Source: JAGRGG01 sp965217265
Lineage (GTDB): Bacteria > Pseudomonadota > Alphaproteobacteria > Geminicoccales > Geminicoccaceae
Length of the DNA: 64,000 bases
Assembly: GCA_965217265.1 (NCBI GenBank)
Contig: CBDCHP010000011.1
Coordinates: 806,001 to 870,000 of the forward strand
Direction: 5' to 3'
Shown: positions 37,455 to 47,463 of the stretch, piece after piece
Position numbering within the stretch: position 1 is the first letter of the stretch
Layout: each line of letters begins with the position of its first letter
The notes under the pieces: model-generated
Told to the model about the DNA's origin: nothing
Seen by the model: the letters and a program-made list of their open reading frames with translations, nothing else
The model's database searches: none
Translations under genes and position numbers: made by a program

Positions 37455-39286
37455 CGCTCGTCTCCTTCTAGCAGCGCGTGGGCGTCCTCCAAGAGGCCGA
37501 GCAGGTCGGAGCCTTGGTGGAGGAACGTGTCGATGCCGGCCGCGGCGAGGCCGTCGTCGGGAGACCCTGCGAGGTAGAGCCGCTTGGCCCCGGCCGCCTT
37601 GAGGGCGGCGGCGAGCGATCCCGCCTCGGCCGCGTAGCGATCGTTCGTGCCGCACAGGCAGGCGATGCGGCAACCGCCCGCGGCGAACGCTTGCGCGACG
37701 GCGTCGGGATCGGCGTCGATCGGGCCCGAGACGGCCTCGATGCCGCCGGCGGCGAACGCGTTGGCGGCGAAGTTGGCGCGCTCGTTGTGCTCGGCCAGCG
37801 GGCCGAGGACGGCGAGGAACACGGTCGGGCGCTCGTGCCCGGCCTCGGCCGCGTCGCGCAGCCGCTCGAACCCCCCGCCGAGGCGCGTCGGCGTCAAGGG
37901 CGCCTCGATCGCCCCCCCGACCGGGCGCCAGGACGAGGCTTCGCGCGTCGGGGCCGGACGCCGCCGCTCGTTCAGGTCGGGAAACGCCGAGACGCCGGTG
38001 AGTTGTGCCTGCCGCCGGGCGATCTGCTCGGATCGGCGCCGGGCGACGTTTGCGATCATCGCCTGCACCGATCCGTTTTTAAGCGCCTCAAGCACGCCGC
38101 CCTCGCCCTCGATCCGCTGCAGGATCGCCCACGCCGCCGCCGCCAAGTCCTCGCTCAAGCGCTCGACGTAGGCGCTGCCGCCGGCGGGATCGGCGACGAG
38201 GCCGAGCCCCGCCTCCTCGGCGAGGATGCGCTGCGTGTTGCGGGCGACGCGGCGCGAGAAGCCGTCGCTGTCCTTGAGCGCGCGATCGAAGGGCAGCACC
38301 GTCACCGCCTCGGCCCCGCCGAGCGCGCCCGCCATCGCGGCCGCCGTGGCGCGCAGCACGTTGACGTAGACGTCGCGGCCGGCATACATCCGCGCCGCCG
38401 TGATCGCCGTCACCGGCAGCGGGCGGGGCCTGATGCCGGCGGCACCCAGGATCCCCGACCAGAGGCGGCGAAGGGCGCGCAGCTTGGCGATGTTGACGAA
38501 GAGATCGGCGTCGCACGCCAGCCGCGCCTCGATCAGGGAAGCCGCCGCAGAAGGGTCGAAGCCGTTATCGGCCAAGTAACGCAGGTAGGCGGTCGCGCCC
38601 GCGGCGACGACGGCCAGTTCCTGCGCCTTGGAGGCGCCGGCCGCGTGGTAGGGGGCGCCGTCGGCGCGAAACAGGCGGGCGGCGGGCAGCCGTGCCGCCG
38701 TGCCGGCGGCAAACGCGAGCGCGTCCTCCATCGCCCCGTCCGGCGCCGCCCGGCCGCACGCCACCGCGCCGAGCGGGTCGGCGGCAAAGCGCACGTCGAG
38801 CGTCGCCGCATCGTACCCGCGCCTCTCGATCAGGTCGGCGAGGTCGCGGCCGACGGGGGCGAACGCGGGGCCGGCGTCGAGGGTCAGGGGTGCTGCGTCG
38901 AGGTAGACGTCCCGGAGCGCCGCTTCGAGCGCCGCCCGGTCGGGGGCGGCGACGCCGGGGCCGTAGCCGTCGCGATCGACGACCAGCTCGATCGCGTCCG
39001 CGCCGGCTTCGAGGTCGGCCAGGATCGCGGCGTTGGCGGCGGCGGGATCGCGCAGCTCGAAGCGCTGGCAGACCTTCCAGCCGCCATCGACCCGATTGCC
39101 GCGGGTGAAGGGCGCCTCCCCGGGCCGGCCGGTGACGATCCCGGCCGCGTCGGCGGGGGCGTAGAGCGGCCGGACCTCGATACCGTCCAGGGTCGGCGTC
39201 GTCAGCGTTCCAACGTCGCGCCCTTTGAGGGCGCGTCCGGCCGCCTCAAGCCAAGCCTCGCGTCCCGCCGCCGTTTGTGCACCCAT
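37451..39286 (-). CDS. mutA: Methylmalonyl-CoA mutase small subunit
   Basis: A 611-residue beta subunit. The TIM-barrel part is related to MutB (LADPAGGSAYVERLSEDLAA, RRVARNTQRILAEEA). In the C-terminal pseudo-B12 domain the D-x-H-x2-G motif is lost (LGPLAEHNERANF), as expected for the non-catalytic subunit. The ATG at 39286 has GAGGA upstream. It is followed by mutB with a 4-base overlap. It forms the heterodimer with MutB in the cytoplasm. Confidence 0.92.
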
Positions 39287-39391
39287 TCTTTCCAATCCTC
39301 CTCGCGGCCCCGCCTTCAAACCCGGAGAAGATCGCACGAAAGCGGCCCGCCACCCAAGCGCTTCGTCGCCCCCGGTCCCGACGTGCCGGCC

Positions 39392-39889
39392 TCAATCGAG
39401 GCCGTCGGTCGGGTCGATGGTCGAACGCTCAAGCGGCGCGGCGCCGCCCACAGCCTCGCCGCTCACGGTGAGGAGCAGATCGCGCGCCTCGGCCAGCCGT
39501 CGGCGGAGATCGAGGAGACGGGCCTCGCTCGGCCCAGCGGGCGCGGCCGGGGCGGCGGTTCCTTCCTCGATGGGGACGTCGATCCGCGGCGGCACGCGCG
39601 GCGGCAGCAGGCGGGTACGGCGCTCGCGCAGGAGCTTTTGCGCGCCCTTGATCGTGTAGCCCTGCTCGTAGAGGAGCGTGCGGATCTCTTTCAGCAGCCC
39701 GACGTCCTCGGGCCGGTAGTAGCGCCGCCCGCCGCCGCGCTTCAAGGGCCGTACCTGGGCGAACTTGCTCTCCCAAAAGCGCAGCACGTGCTGCGCCACG
39801 TCGAGTTCCTCGGCGACCTCGCTGATGGTGCGAAAGGCGGTCTCGGACTTGCCCTTCTGCCGCGCCTCGGCCGCGTCGGTCACGCTCAC
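39392..39889 (-). CDS. MerR-family transcriptional regulator next to ihfA
   Basis: A 165-residue MerR-type DNA-binding protein. The helix-turn-helix and wing are in RTISEVAEELDVAQHVLRFW and PLKRGGGRRYYRPEDVGLLK, followed by a Pro/Ala linker and a coiled coil. Regulators of this type sit directly after ihfA in many alphaproteobacteria, and the target is usually unknown. The start overlaps the ihfA stop by 4 bases (ATGA). Confidence 0.88.
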   Translation of the reverse strand: MSVTDAAEARQKGKSETAFRTISEVAEELDVAQHVLRFWESKFAQVRPLKRGGGRRYYRPEDVGLLKEIRTLLYEQGYTIKGAQKLLRERRTRLLPPRVPPRIDVPIEEGTAAPAAPAGPSEARLLDLRRRLAEARDLLLTVSGEAVGGAAPLERSTIDPTDGLD

Positions 39890-40188
39890 GGCTTCTCGCC
39901 GCCGTTGATGCGGTCTTTGAGCGCCTGCGAGGCGCGAAAGACGAGGACGCGGCGCGGCAGGATCGGCACCTCCTCGCCGGTCTTCGGGTTGCGCCCGATC
40001 CGCTGGCCCTTCTGGCGCACGGCGAACGTGCCGAACGACGAGATCTTCACGCTGCCATCCTCGACGAGCGCGCCCGCCATCTCCTCCAAGATCGCGTCGA
40101 CGAGATCGGCCGATTCGCTGCGGGAAAGGCCGACCTCCTCGTAGACCACTTCGGCCAGATGGGCGCGCGTGACAGTATTGGCCGTCAT
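39886..40188 (-). CDS. ihfA: Integration host factor subunit alpha
   Basis: A 100-residue DNA-bending protein. VTRAHLAEVVYEEVGLSRSE, VKISSFGTFAVRQKGQRIGR and NPKTGEEVPILPRRVLVFRA are diagnostic for IHF-alpha. With IHF-beta it bends DNA for transcription, replication and recombination. The gene belongs to the conserved plsX-fabH-ihfA-merR block and overlaps merR. Confidence 0.95.
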   Translation of the reverse strand: MTANTVTRAHLAEVVYEEVGLSRSESADLVDAILEEMAGALVEDGSVKISSFGTFAVRQKGQRIGRNPKTGEEVPILPRRVLVFRASQALKDRINGGEKP

Positions 40189-40277
40189 GAAGCCCCCTCT
40201 ATTCCATGGACCATTCGACGAATGACGCGTAAAAAGCTAAGCCTGACAATGGCTTCGTGTCAACAATGCTAAAGCGG

Positions 40278-40299
40278 CCGGGGCAATATCCCGCCCCGG
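40278..40299 (-). terminator. Possible terminator after fabH
   Basis: A perfect 7-bp stem (CCGGGGC at 40278-40284 with GCCCCGG at 40293-40299) lies 6 bases past the fabH stop. The following T-run on the minus strand is weak (CCGCTTTAG), so it may only be partial. Confidence 0.45.
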
Positions 40300-40304
40300 T
40301 CGGG

Positions 40305-41276
40305 CTACCAGCGCAGCGCCGCCGCGCCCCAGGCGAAGCCGCCGCCCATCGCGTTGAGGACGAGGAGATCGTTCGCCCGCAAGCGGCCGTCCTCGTAGGC
40401 GACGTTCATCGCGAGCGGGATCGAGGCGGCCGAAGTGTTGGCGTGGCGATCGACGGTGACGACCACCCTTCCCGCGTCGATGCCGAGCCGCTTGCCGACG
40501 GCGTCGATGATCCGCCGGTTGGCTTGGTGCGGCACGAACCAGTCGACGTCGTCGAGCTTGAGCCCCGCCGTCGCCAGGGCCTCCTCGGCCGCGGCCGCGA
40601 GCCTGGCCACCGCGTGGCGGAAGACCTCGCGGCCGTTCATGCGCAGGTGCCCGGTCGTCCCGGTCGAGGACGGGCCGCCATCGACGTAGAGTTCGTGGTA
40701 GTGCCGCCCGTCGGCGGCGCAGACCGCGGCGAGCAGGCCCCGGTCCAAGGGCGTGCCCGGCTGCTCGTCGGCCTCCAGGACGACCGCCCCGGCCCCGTCG
40801 CCGAACAGGACGGCCGTGCCGCGGTCGTCCCAGTCGAGCAGGCGCGAGAAGGTCTCGGCGCCGACGACGAGCGCCTTGTGGACGGCGCGCGTGCGGATCA
40901 GGGCGTCGGCCGTCTGGAGGGCGTAGGGAAAGCCGGCGCAGACCGCCTGCAGGTCGAAGGCCATGCAAGGCGGCAGGCCCAGCTTCTTTTGCACCGCGGT
41001 CGCGGTCGCGGGAAAGGTGTTGTCGGGGGTCGAGGTCGCGACCAGGACGAGGTCGATCGACGCCCGGTCGACGCCGGCGCGGTTGAGTGCCACCTCGGCC
41101 GCGGCGACGCCCAAGTCGGAGGTCAGTTCGTCCTCGGCGGCGATGTGGCGCCGCTCGATGCCGGTTCGCTCCCTGATCCAGGCGTCCGAGGTGTCGAGGC
41201 CGGACGGGAGCGCGTCGTTGACGACGATGCGCGCGGGCAGGTAGGCCCCGAGGCCGGTGATGCGGGAACGGCGCAC
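40305..41276 (-). CDS. fabH: Beta-ketoacyl-ACP synthase III
   Basis: A 323-residue enzyme that starts fatty acid synthesis by condensing acetyl-CoA with malonyl-ACP. The catalytic triad is visible: Cys in LQAVCAGFPYAL, His in VPHQANRRII and Asn in DRHANTSAASIPLA. The N-terminal ITGLGAYLPARIV and the ERTGIERRHIA region are typical. The GTG start is 5 bases after the plsX stop. No defects are seen. Confidence 0.95.
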   Translation of the reverse strand: MRRSRITGLGAYLPARIVVNDALPSGLDTSDAWIRERTGIERRHIAAEDELTSDLGVAAAEVALNRAGVDRASIDLVLVATSTPDNTFPATATAVQKKLGLPPCMAFDLQAVCAGFPYALQTADALIRTRAVHKALVVGAETFSRLLDWDDRGTAVLFGDGAGAVVLEADEQPGTPLDRGLLAAVCAADGRHYHELYVDGGPSSTGTTGHLRMNGREVFRHAVARLAAAAEEALATAGLKLDDVDWFVPHQANRRIIDAVGKRLGIDAGRVVVTVDRHANTSAASIPLAMNVAYEDGRLRANDLLVLNAMGGGFAWGAAALRW

Positions 41277-41281
41277 GCGTC

Positions 41282-42328
41282 TCAGCCCGTCGCGGTGGTC
41301 GGATCGCGGACGACGGCGGCCTGCTTGACCGAGCCGATCTCGTCGATGATGCGGGCGTTGGTGCCGCGGGCGAGGAGTTCGACCGCGGCCCCGATCGCGG
41401 CGGCGAAGCCGATCGCGTCGGTGCCGCCGTGGCTCTTGACGACGACGCCGTTCAGGCCGAGCAGCATGGCGCCGTTGTAGAGCCTCGGATCGAAGCGGTC
41501 GCGCATGGCCTGCATGACCGGCTTGGCGACGAGGTAGCCCAAGCGCCCGCGCAGACTGCCGCCGAACAGGTCCCTCATCGTGTGCGCGAACAAGCCCGCC
41601 GTGCCCTCGGCCACCTTCAAGGCGACGTTGCCGGTGAAGCCGTCGGTGACGACGACGTCGACGACGCCCTGCGCGATCGCCGTACCCTCGACGAAGCCGG
41701 CGTACTGGATCGGCAAGCCCGAATCGCGCACGAGTGCTGCCGCCTTCTTGACGACGCTGTCGCCCTTCATCTCCTCGGTGCCGATGTTGAGCAGGCCGAC
41801 CGAGGGCTTGTCGACGCCGAGCACGGCGCGGGCGTAGACCTCGCCCATGACCGCGAACTGAAACAGGTTCTCAGGCGTGCACTCGGCGTTGGCGCCGAGG
41901 TCGAGCACGACGACCGGGCGGGTGCGCGACGGCATGCACGACGCGATCGCCGGGCGGTCGATGCCGGGCAGCGCGCGCAGGACGACCATCGATATGGCCA
42001 TCAAGGCGCCCGTGTTGCCGGCCGAGATCGCGGCCGCCGCGTCGCCGGTCTTCAAGGCGTCGATCGCGCGCCGCATCGAGGACGGCTGGCGCTGGCGCAG
42101 TGCTGCCGACGGCTTCATGTCGGCCGTCACCACCGCGTCGGTGTGGCAGACCTCGACCACGCGGGCCAAACCCTTGCGGGCGTCCACGAGCGGCTTCAGC
42201 CGGGCCTCGTCGCCGTAGAGGATGAAGCGCAGATCCGGGTGGCGCTCCAGCGCCAGCGCCGCCCCGTCGACGACGATCTCGGGCGCGTGGTCGCCGCCCA
42301 TGCCGTCGAGCGCGATGCGATAGCTCAC
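41282..42328 (-). CDS. plsX: Phosphate acyltransferase PlsX
   Basis: A 348-residue enzyme that makes acyl-phosphate from acyl-ACP for phospholipid synthesis. IALDGMGGDHAPEIVVDGAA, SAGNTGALMAISMVVL, LDLGANAECTPENLFQFA and LLNIGTEEMKGDSVV are characteristic. The GTG at 42328 has GAGGAT upstream. It is placed between DUF177 and fabH. rpmF, often found here in other bacteria, is absent. Confidence 0.95.
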   Translation of the reverse strand: MSYRIALDGMGGDHAPEIVVDGAALALERHPDLRFILYGDEARLKPLVDARKGLARVVEVCHTDAVVTADMKPSAALRQRQPSSMRRAIDALKTGDAAAAISAGNTGALMAISMVVLRALPGIDRPAIASCMPSRTRPVVVLDLGANAECTPENLFQFAVMGEVYARAVLGVDKPSVGLLNIGTEEMKGDSVVKKAAALVRDSGLPIQYAGFVEGTAIAQGVVDVVVTDGFTGNVALKVAEGTAGLFAHTMRDLFGGSLRGRLGYLVAKPVMQAMRDRFDPRLYNGAMLLGLNGVVVKSHGGTDAIGFAAAIGAAVELLARGTNARIIDEIGSVKQAAVVRDPTTATG

Positions 42329-42347
42329 CCGCAAATCCTCATCGGCC

Positions 42348-42911
42348 TCAGGCCCCATCCTGGCGGCGCAGCCGCCCCAGGGCGGCGAACGGGTGGGGTT
42401 TGTCGCCCGCCGCCTCGTCAGCCGGCGCGTCGTCCCCCTCGCGCCGGACGCCGAGGCGCTTCAAGGCGGCGTCGGCGTTCGGGCCGTGCGGGTAGGGATC
42501 GAGCCCGAGCGAGAGCTCCTCGACGACGATTTCGCCGAGGTCGAGGAACGGCTCGTCGAGCGGCTCGGGCGCGTCGTCGCTGGACTCGTCGAGGACGATC
42601 GTCTCGTCCAAAGGCGCCGCCTCGGTCGTGAAGACCCGCTTGAACGGCAGCGCCGTCTCGCTCTCGAACGGGTCCAAGGTCACGACGCAGCGCTGCGTCA
42701 CGGCGGCCTCCAGGGCGCCCTCGACGACGATCAGCCCGGCGTCAACGCACTGGACGCGCCCCTTGGCGGCGAGCGACGCCAGCGCCACGAGGTCGAGGCG
42801 CCGCGCGATCCGCGCCCGCTCGCCCGCGTCGGCGACGCGATCGAAGTCGACGCCCTCGCGCTTGAGCCCCTCGACCGGGAACGGGTGGGCAAAGAGATGG
42901 CGGTCTGACAA
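42348..42911 (-). CDS. DUF177 (YceD-like) protein
   Basis: A 187-residue protein of the DUF177/YceD family, which is linked to 23S rRNA or ribosomal L32 production in other organisms. AAVTQRCVVTLDPFESETAL is the conserved core, with a second Cys position changed, and LGEIVVEELSLGLDPYPHGP the C-terminal motif. First gene of the plsX-fabH operon. Confidence 0.85.
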   Translation of the reverse strand: MSDRHLFAHPFPVEGLKREGVDFDRVADAGERARIARRLDLVALASLAAKGRVQCVDAGLIVVEGALEAAVTQRCVVTLDPFESETALPFKRVFTTEAAPLDETIVLDESSDDAPEPLDEPFLDLGEIVVEELSLGLDPYPHGPNADAALKRLGVRREGDDAPADEAAGDKPHPFAALGRLRRQDGA

Positions 42912-43053
42912 GATTTGCGGGTCCCTTGAACCGGGCGTGGGGCACGAACCGCCGCTTGGGCGCGATCACCGCCTTATTAAGCCCTCTTTGAGACGACGGA
43001 CAAGGCTAGGGCTAGGCGCGGGAATAATCAACGTCCTTGATGATGAGAAAAGG

Positions 43054-43635
43054 TTACGTGTCGTCGAGGCGGCCCGACAACAGCGCCGCGTCCGGCAACG
43101 CCTCCAAACGGGCGGCAAAGCCGCGCAGGTGCGCCGCCAAGCGCGCCATGCCCGCGGGCGAAGGCGGGGCGGGGCCCGAGAGGTTGCGCGCCACCAGCGA
43201 CGCTAGCGCCGCGTCGTCGGCCTCGGCCAAGGCCCCGTCCAGGCCGTGCGCCCGGGCGTAGAAGGTCGAGGCGGCGCGCTTGACGTGCTTGCCGACCGAG
43301 AGGTCGCCGACGCCCTGCTCGCGTAACGCGCGGTCGATGTCGGCGAACATGAGGTCGAACAGGGCCTGCGCCGTCATGATCCCGCCCGTGCCGCCCCGGC
43401 GCAGGCGGCGCATGACGAGGGCCGCGTGCAGGCCGATCATCTCAAGCCGCCCGTCGTTCGTGTCCGGCACGCCCATCTCGGCGTAGAAGACGGGCGCCCG
43501 CGCCGCCTCGACCGCCGCTCGGTAGAGCCCGACCGCCGCCGCCCCCGCCCGGCGACGTGCCGTCCGGCGCGCGAAGAACCCCAACCGCCCCTCCAAGGGC
43601 ATTCGAGGGCTTGTCCCTTGTTCTGTCTCAGCCAT
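43054..43635 (-). CDS. Ubiquinol-cytochrome c chaperone (CBP3 family)
   Basis: A 193-residue protein of the CBP3/UQCC1 family. Signatures are ARAPVFYAEMGVPDTNDGRL, EMIGLHAALVMRRLRR and LFDLMFADIDRALREQGVGD with LSVGKHVKRAASTFYAR. It helps assemble the cytochrome bc1 complex. Divergent from bamE, a usual alphaproteobacterial arrangement. The start at 43635 is likely; an ATG at 43602 is possible. Confidence 0.88.
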   Translation of the reverse strand: MAETEQGTSPRMPLEGRLGFFARRTARRRAGAAAVGLYRAAVEAARAPVFYAEMGVPDTNDGRLEMIGLHAALVMRRLRRGGTGGIMTAQALFDLMFADIDRALREQGVGDLSVGKHVKRAASTFYARAHGLDGALAEADDAALASLVARNLSGPAPPSPAGMARLAAHLRGFAARLEALPDAALLSGRLDDT

Positions 43636-43714
43636 CCATGCTACCGCCCAAGCCGCCCAACGGCTTTTAGATAGGCAAGCCGCTCAACGGCTATAGGTAG
43701 GATCGGGCCGGACG

Positions 43715-44206
43715 ATGGCCACCACGAAGACCAAGTACCGCTGCGTCGCCCTCGCGCTCGTTGGCCTCACAGCACTCGGCGGCTGTCAGCCCAACGTCGT
43801 CCCGCACGGCAACGTCGTGCAGGCGAGCGAGCTGGCCGAGATCGAGCCCGGCCTCACCACCCGCCAGGACGTGCTGCGCTTGTTGGGCTCGCCCTCCATG
43901 CAGGCGACCTTCGACGACCGCCGCTGGTACTACGTGGCGCAGCAGACCGAGGACCGCTCGTTCTTCAACAAGCGCCTCGCGACGCAGGACGTGGTCGCGA
44001 TCGACTTCGACGCCCAGGACCGCGTCACCGACGTGGGGCAGAGCGGCATCGAGAGCGCCAACGCGATCGACCCGACCGACGACGAGACGAGGACGCTCGG
44101 CAGCGACGTATCGCTGCTCGAACAGCTGCTCGGCAACATCGGCCGCTTCGACAGCGGCGAGCCCGCCCCCGGCGCCCCCGGCCAGAGCCCCGGCATCCCG
44201 CGCTAG
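43715..44206 (+). CDS. bamE: Outer membrane protein assembly factor BamE
   Basis: A 163-residue lipoprotein. The N-terminus VALALVGLTALGGC is a type II signal with a lipobox Cys. The SmpA/OmlA core is LAEIEPGLTTRQDVLRLLGS to PSMQATFDDRRWYYVAQQTE. It belongs to the BAM complex that folds outer-membrane beta-barrels. The Pro/Gly-rich tail is probably disordered. Confidence 0.9.
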   Translation: MATTKTKYRCVALALVGLTALGGCQPNVVPHGNVVQASELAEIEPGLTTRQDVLRLLGSPSMQATFDDRRWYYVAQQTEDRSFFNKRLATQDVVAIDFDAQDRVTDVGQSGIESANAIDPTDDETRTLGSDVSLLEQLLGNIGRFDSGEPAPGAPGQSPGIPR

Positions 44207-44279
44207 AAGCGCACGTTTACCCGCCGCCCCACCGGCCGAATCGGGGCGGGCGGGCCAAGGAAATCCTGGACTCAAAGTC

Positions 44280-45239
44280 ATGCTCTACGTCCAACTCGGC
44301 CTCGGGCTGGTCCTGCTCGTCGTCGGCGGCGACGCCCTGGTACGCGGCGCCGTCTCGCTGGCCACCCGCCTCGGCGTCTCGCCGCTCATGATCGGCCTCA
44401 CCCTCGTGGGCTTTGGCACCTCGACGCCCGAACTCGTCACCAGCCTGCAAGCGGCCTCGATCGGTGCGGCCGGCATCGCGGTCGGCAACGTCGTCGGCAG
44501 CAACATCGCCAACATCCTGCTGATCCTCGGCGTCGCCGCCGTGATCAGCCCGCTCACCGCCTCGCGCCGAGCCTTCCTGCGCGACGGCACGATGCTCGTG
44601 ATCGCCTCGGTGCTCTGCGTCGCCGTCGTGCTGTTCGGCCACCTGGACCGCCTCTGGGGTGCCGCCTTCGTGGCGCTGCTCGTCGGCTACATCGTCTTCA
44701 CCTACCTGCGCGAGCGGCAAGGCCACGACGCCTCGGCCGCGATGCACGAGGCCGAGGCGGCGGCGGCGCCGGGCGGGCCGTCGCAACTGTGGCTGGCGCT
44801 GCTGCTCGCGATCGGCGGCATCGCGCTCACCATCCTCGGCGCCAGGCTGCTCGTCGACGGGGCGGTGCGACTGGCCGAGGCCGCCGGCATCTCCGAGACC
44901 GTGGTCGGCCTCACCGTCGTCGCCGTCGGCACCTCGCTGCCGGAACTCGTCACCTCGGTGACGGCGGCGCTTCGGCGCCAGTCCGACGTCGCGCTCGGCA
45001 ACGTCGTCGGCAGCAACATCTACAACATCTTAGGGATCTTGGGCGTTACCGCGCTCGTGACGCCGATCCCCGTGCCGCCGGCGATCGCCGCGGTCGACAT
45101 CTGGGTCATGCTCGCGGCGACCCTGCTCGCCATCGTGTTCTTGCTGACCGGCTGGCGCCTGAACCGGGTCGAGGGCGGCGTCCTCCTCGCCGGCTACGCT
45201 GGCTACACGGCTTGGCTCCTCGCGCCGTCGCTCGGCTAG
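44280..45239 (+). CDS. CaCA-family calcium/sodium antiporter (YrbG-like)
   Basis: A 319-residue protein with about ten membrane segments and an internal duplication. The two alpha repeats are GLTLVGFGTSTPELVTSLQA with GNVVGSNIANILLILG, and GLTVVAVGTSLPELVTSVTA with GNVVGSNIYNILGILG. This is the K+-independent Na+/Ca2+ exchanger pattern. The loop between halves (HDASAAMHEAEAAAAPGGPS) is short. The ATG at 44280 lacks a strong ribosome-binding site. Confidence 0.9.
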   Translation: MLYVQLGLGLVLLVVGGDALVRGAVSLATRLGVSPLMIGLTLVGFGTSTPELVTSLQAASIGAAGIAVGNVVGSNIANILLILGVAAVISPLTASRRAFLRDGTMLVIASVLCVAVVLFGHLDRLWGAAFVALLVGYIVFTYLRERQGHDASAAMHEAEAAAAPGGPSQLWLALLLAIGGIALTILGARLLVDGAVRLAEAAGISETVVGLTVVAVGTSLPELVTSVTAALRRQSDVALGNVVGSNIYNILGILGVTALVTPIPVPPAIAAVDIWVMLAATLLAIVFLLTGWRLNRVEGGVLLAGYAGYTAWLLAPSLG

Positions 45240-45379
45240 AGAACGGGCCTTCGCGTCGAGACTGTGCAGCCCTCGACACCGCGTCACGGGCAAGATGGCC
45301 CGGTTGCACGACCGTTTAACCGCATCTTAAGCGGCAAATCCTACGATGACGGCGACTCTCACCGCCCGAGGATAACGCG

Positions 45380-47385
45380 ATGTGCCCCGTGCGTGCACGG
45401 CAACCGCACGACGACGTCATGCCGATGGTCCGGCGCGGCTACCTCATCGCCTGCACGCTGCTCGTGCTCATGACGATCGGCGGCGCCCTCGTGCTGCACG
45501 GCGCCATCAAGAACGATGCCCAGCACATGCTCATGATCGACACGACGTCGCAGGTGCGGGCGACGCTGAGCCGGCTCTCCTTGCTGGCCCTCAACCTGCA
45601 AGGGGCGGACCGGCGCGACGACCGGGGTTTGGGGCGGCGGCTGGAGCAGGAGATGCGCGCGGCCGTGGCGATCTTGCGCGCGAACCACGTGGCGCTGGCG
45701 GCCGGGCGAACGCCCGAGGGCGGGGTTCTACCCCCGTTCCGGCGGCGCGGCAGATCCTCTTCGAGGCCCCTTTCTCGCTCAACGCCCGAACAGATCGTCT
45801 GCTGGCGCAACTCGATCGGGCCCTCGATCCGGAGGGCCGATCCAGGACCGGGGCCCTGACGGCGGCCGAGTTCGCCGGTGCCGACGCCGGCGCGCTCGTC
45901 AAGGCGATCGACCTGCTCGCCGAAACCTGCCGCCGGGCGGCCGACGACGCGCAGCAACGATTGCAGGCGCTGCACCTCGTTCTGGTGCTGCTGACGCTCG
46001 GCCTGCTCTTGATCGAGGCGCTGGTCATCTTCTTGCCGATGCTGCGCGCGATCGTCGACGCCAAGGGGCGTCTGCGGGAGATGGCCTCGACCGACGCGCT
46101 GACCGGCCTCGCCAACCGGCCGGCGTTGCGGCGGCGCCTCGAAGAGGCCCTGGCCGACGGACCGCTAAGCGGGGACGCCGCCCTGCTGCTCCTCGACCTG
46201 GACCGCTTCAAGGAGGTCAACGACACGATGGGCCATCCGGTCGGCGACGCGGTGCTGCGCGAGGTGGCCCGCCGCCTGCAAGGCCGCGTCGCGAACGGCG
46301 TCGTCGCCCGTCTCGGCGGCGACGAGTTCGCGGTCGTGTGTCCTGCTAAGGACGACGTCGAGGCGTTGGCAAAGGGCCTCGTCGCCTCCTTGTCGCAACC
46401 CTACGACCACGACGGCCGGCAGGCGGTCATCGGGGCGAGCATCGGCATCGCGCTGGCACCCGACGACGGCGAGGAGCCCGAGCGCCTCCTGCGCCGCGCC
46501 GACGTCGCCCTCTACGTCGCCAAGGCGCAAGGACGCGGCACGGCGCGCTTTTATCGAGCGGACATGGACGAGCGGCGCGAAACGCGGCGGCGGCTCGAAG
46601 CCGACCTGCAGGCGGCGGTGGCGCACAAGGCGTTCGAGCCGCACTACCAGCCCCAGATCGACCTGCGAACCGGCGCCACGATCGGGTTCGAGGCGCTCGT
46701 GCGCTGGCGTCATCCCGAGCACGGCCTCGTACTGCCGGGCGCGTTCATCGAGGTGGCCGAAGAGACTGGTCTCATCCACGTCATCGGCGCCCAGGTCCTT
46801 CGGCGCGCGTGCCAGGACGCCGCGGCTTGGCCCGGCTTGCGCGTGGCCGTCAACGTCTCGCCCGCCCAGTTCCTGCGCCCCGACCTGCCGGCAACGGTCG
46901 CGCAAGCCTTGCACGAATCGGGCCTGGCGCCGGAGCGGCTTGAGCTGGAGATCACCGAGAGCATGCTGATCGGCAACGTCGATGAGGCGCGCGCCGCCAT
47001 CCTGCGCCTCAAGGCGCTCGGCGTGCACCTCGCCATGGACGACTTCGGCACCGGGTATTCCTGCCTCAGCCAACTGCAGTCGTTTCCTTTCGATCGCGTC
47101 AAGATCGACCGCTCCTTCGTCGCCGGCCTCGACCACGACGCGCCGGGCGCCGCCGTCGTTCAAGCGGTCATCGCCCTCGGGCATGGCTTGGGCATGAACG
47201 TGATCGCGGAGGGCATCGAAAACGCCGAGCAGTCGCGGCGCGTCGCGACCTTGGGGTGCAACGAGGGCCAAGGTTTCTTGTTTGCAAAACCCATGCCGGT
47301 CGACGAGGTCGCGGGCTGGCTGCTCGCCGACCCCGATGCCGGCACGACCGCAGCGGCCGTCGAGCGTGCGGAGGCTTCGGCTTGA
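45380..47385 (+). pseudogene. GGDEF-EAL cyclic-di-GMP enzyme with one frameshift
   Basis: Two parts joined by one frame change. The N-terminal 115 residues (ATG 45380; membrane helix GYLIACTLLVLMTIGGALVL; a PilJ-like sensor start) run to a C5 run near 45731. Adding one C restores the frame with PVPAARQILFEAPFSLNART. Then follow a second membrane helix, a GGDEF domain (ARLGGDEFAVV, with DLDRFKEVNDTMGHPVGD) and an EAL domain (FEALVRWRHPEHG, ELEITESML, MDDFGTGYSC, AEGIENAEQ). Both active sites are intact. The gene may be whole if the C-run is a consensus error, or switchable by slippage. Confidence 0.85.
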
Positions 47386-47463
47386 CCCCGAACGGTTAAG
47401 CTCCCGTTTACCATCCCCGGCTAGCATGACGTTCGAGTCACGGATTATCGAGGATCGAGCATC

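Noticed and set aside
37478..40144. Very long plus-strand open frame (about 890 codons) over mutA, merR and ihfA
   Set aside because: An antisense shadow; mutA, merR and ihfA on the minus strand all have clear motifs and start signals.
45240..45300. GAACGGGCCTTCGCGTC after the cation exchanger gene as another palindromic repeat copy
   Set aside because: Only the first bases resemble an arm; there is no T-tract, inner hairpin or opposite arm.
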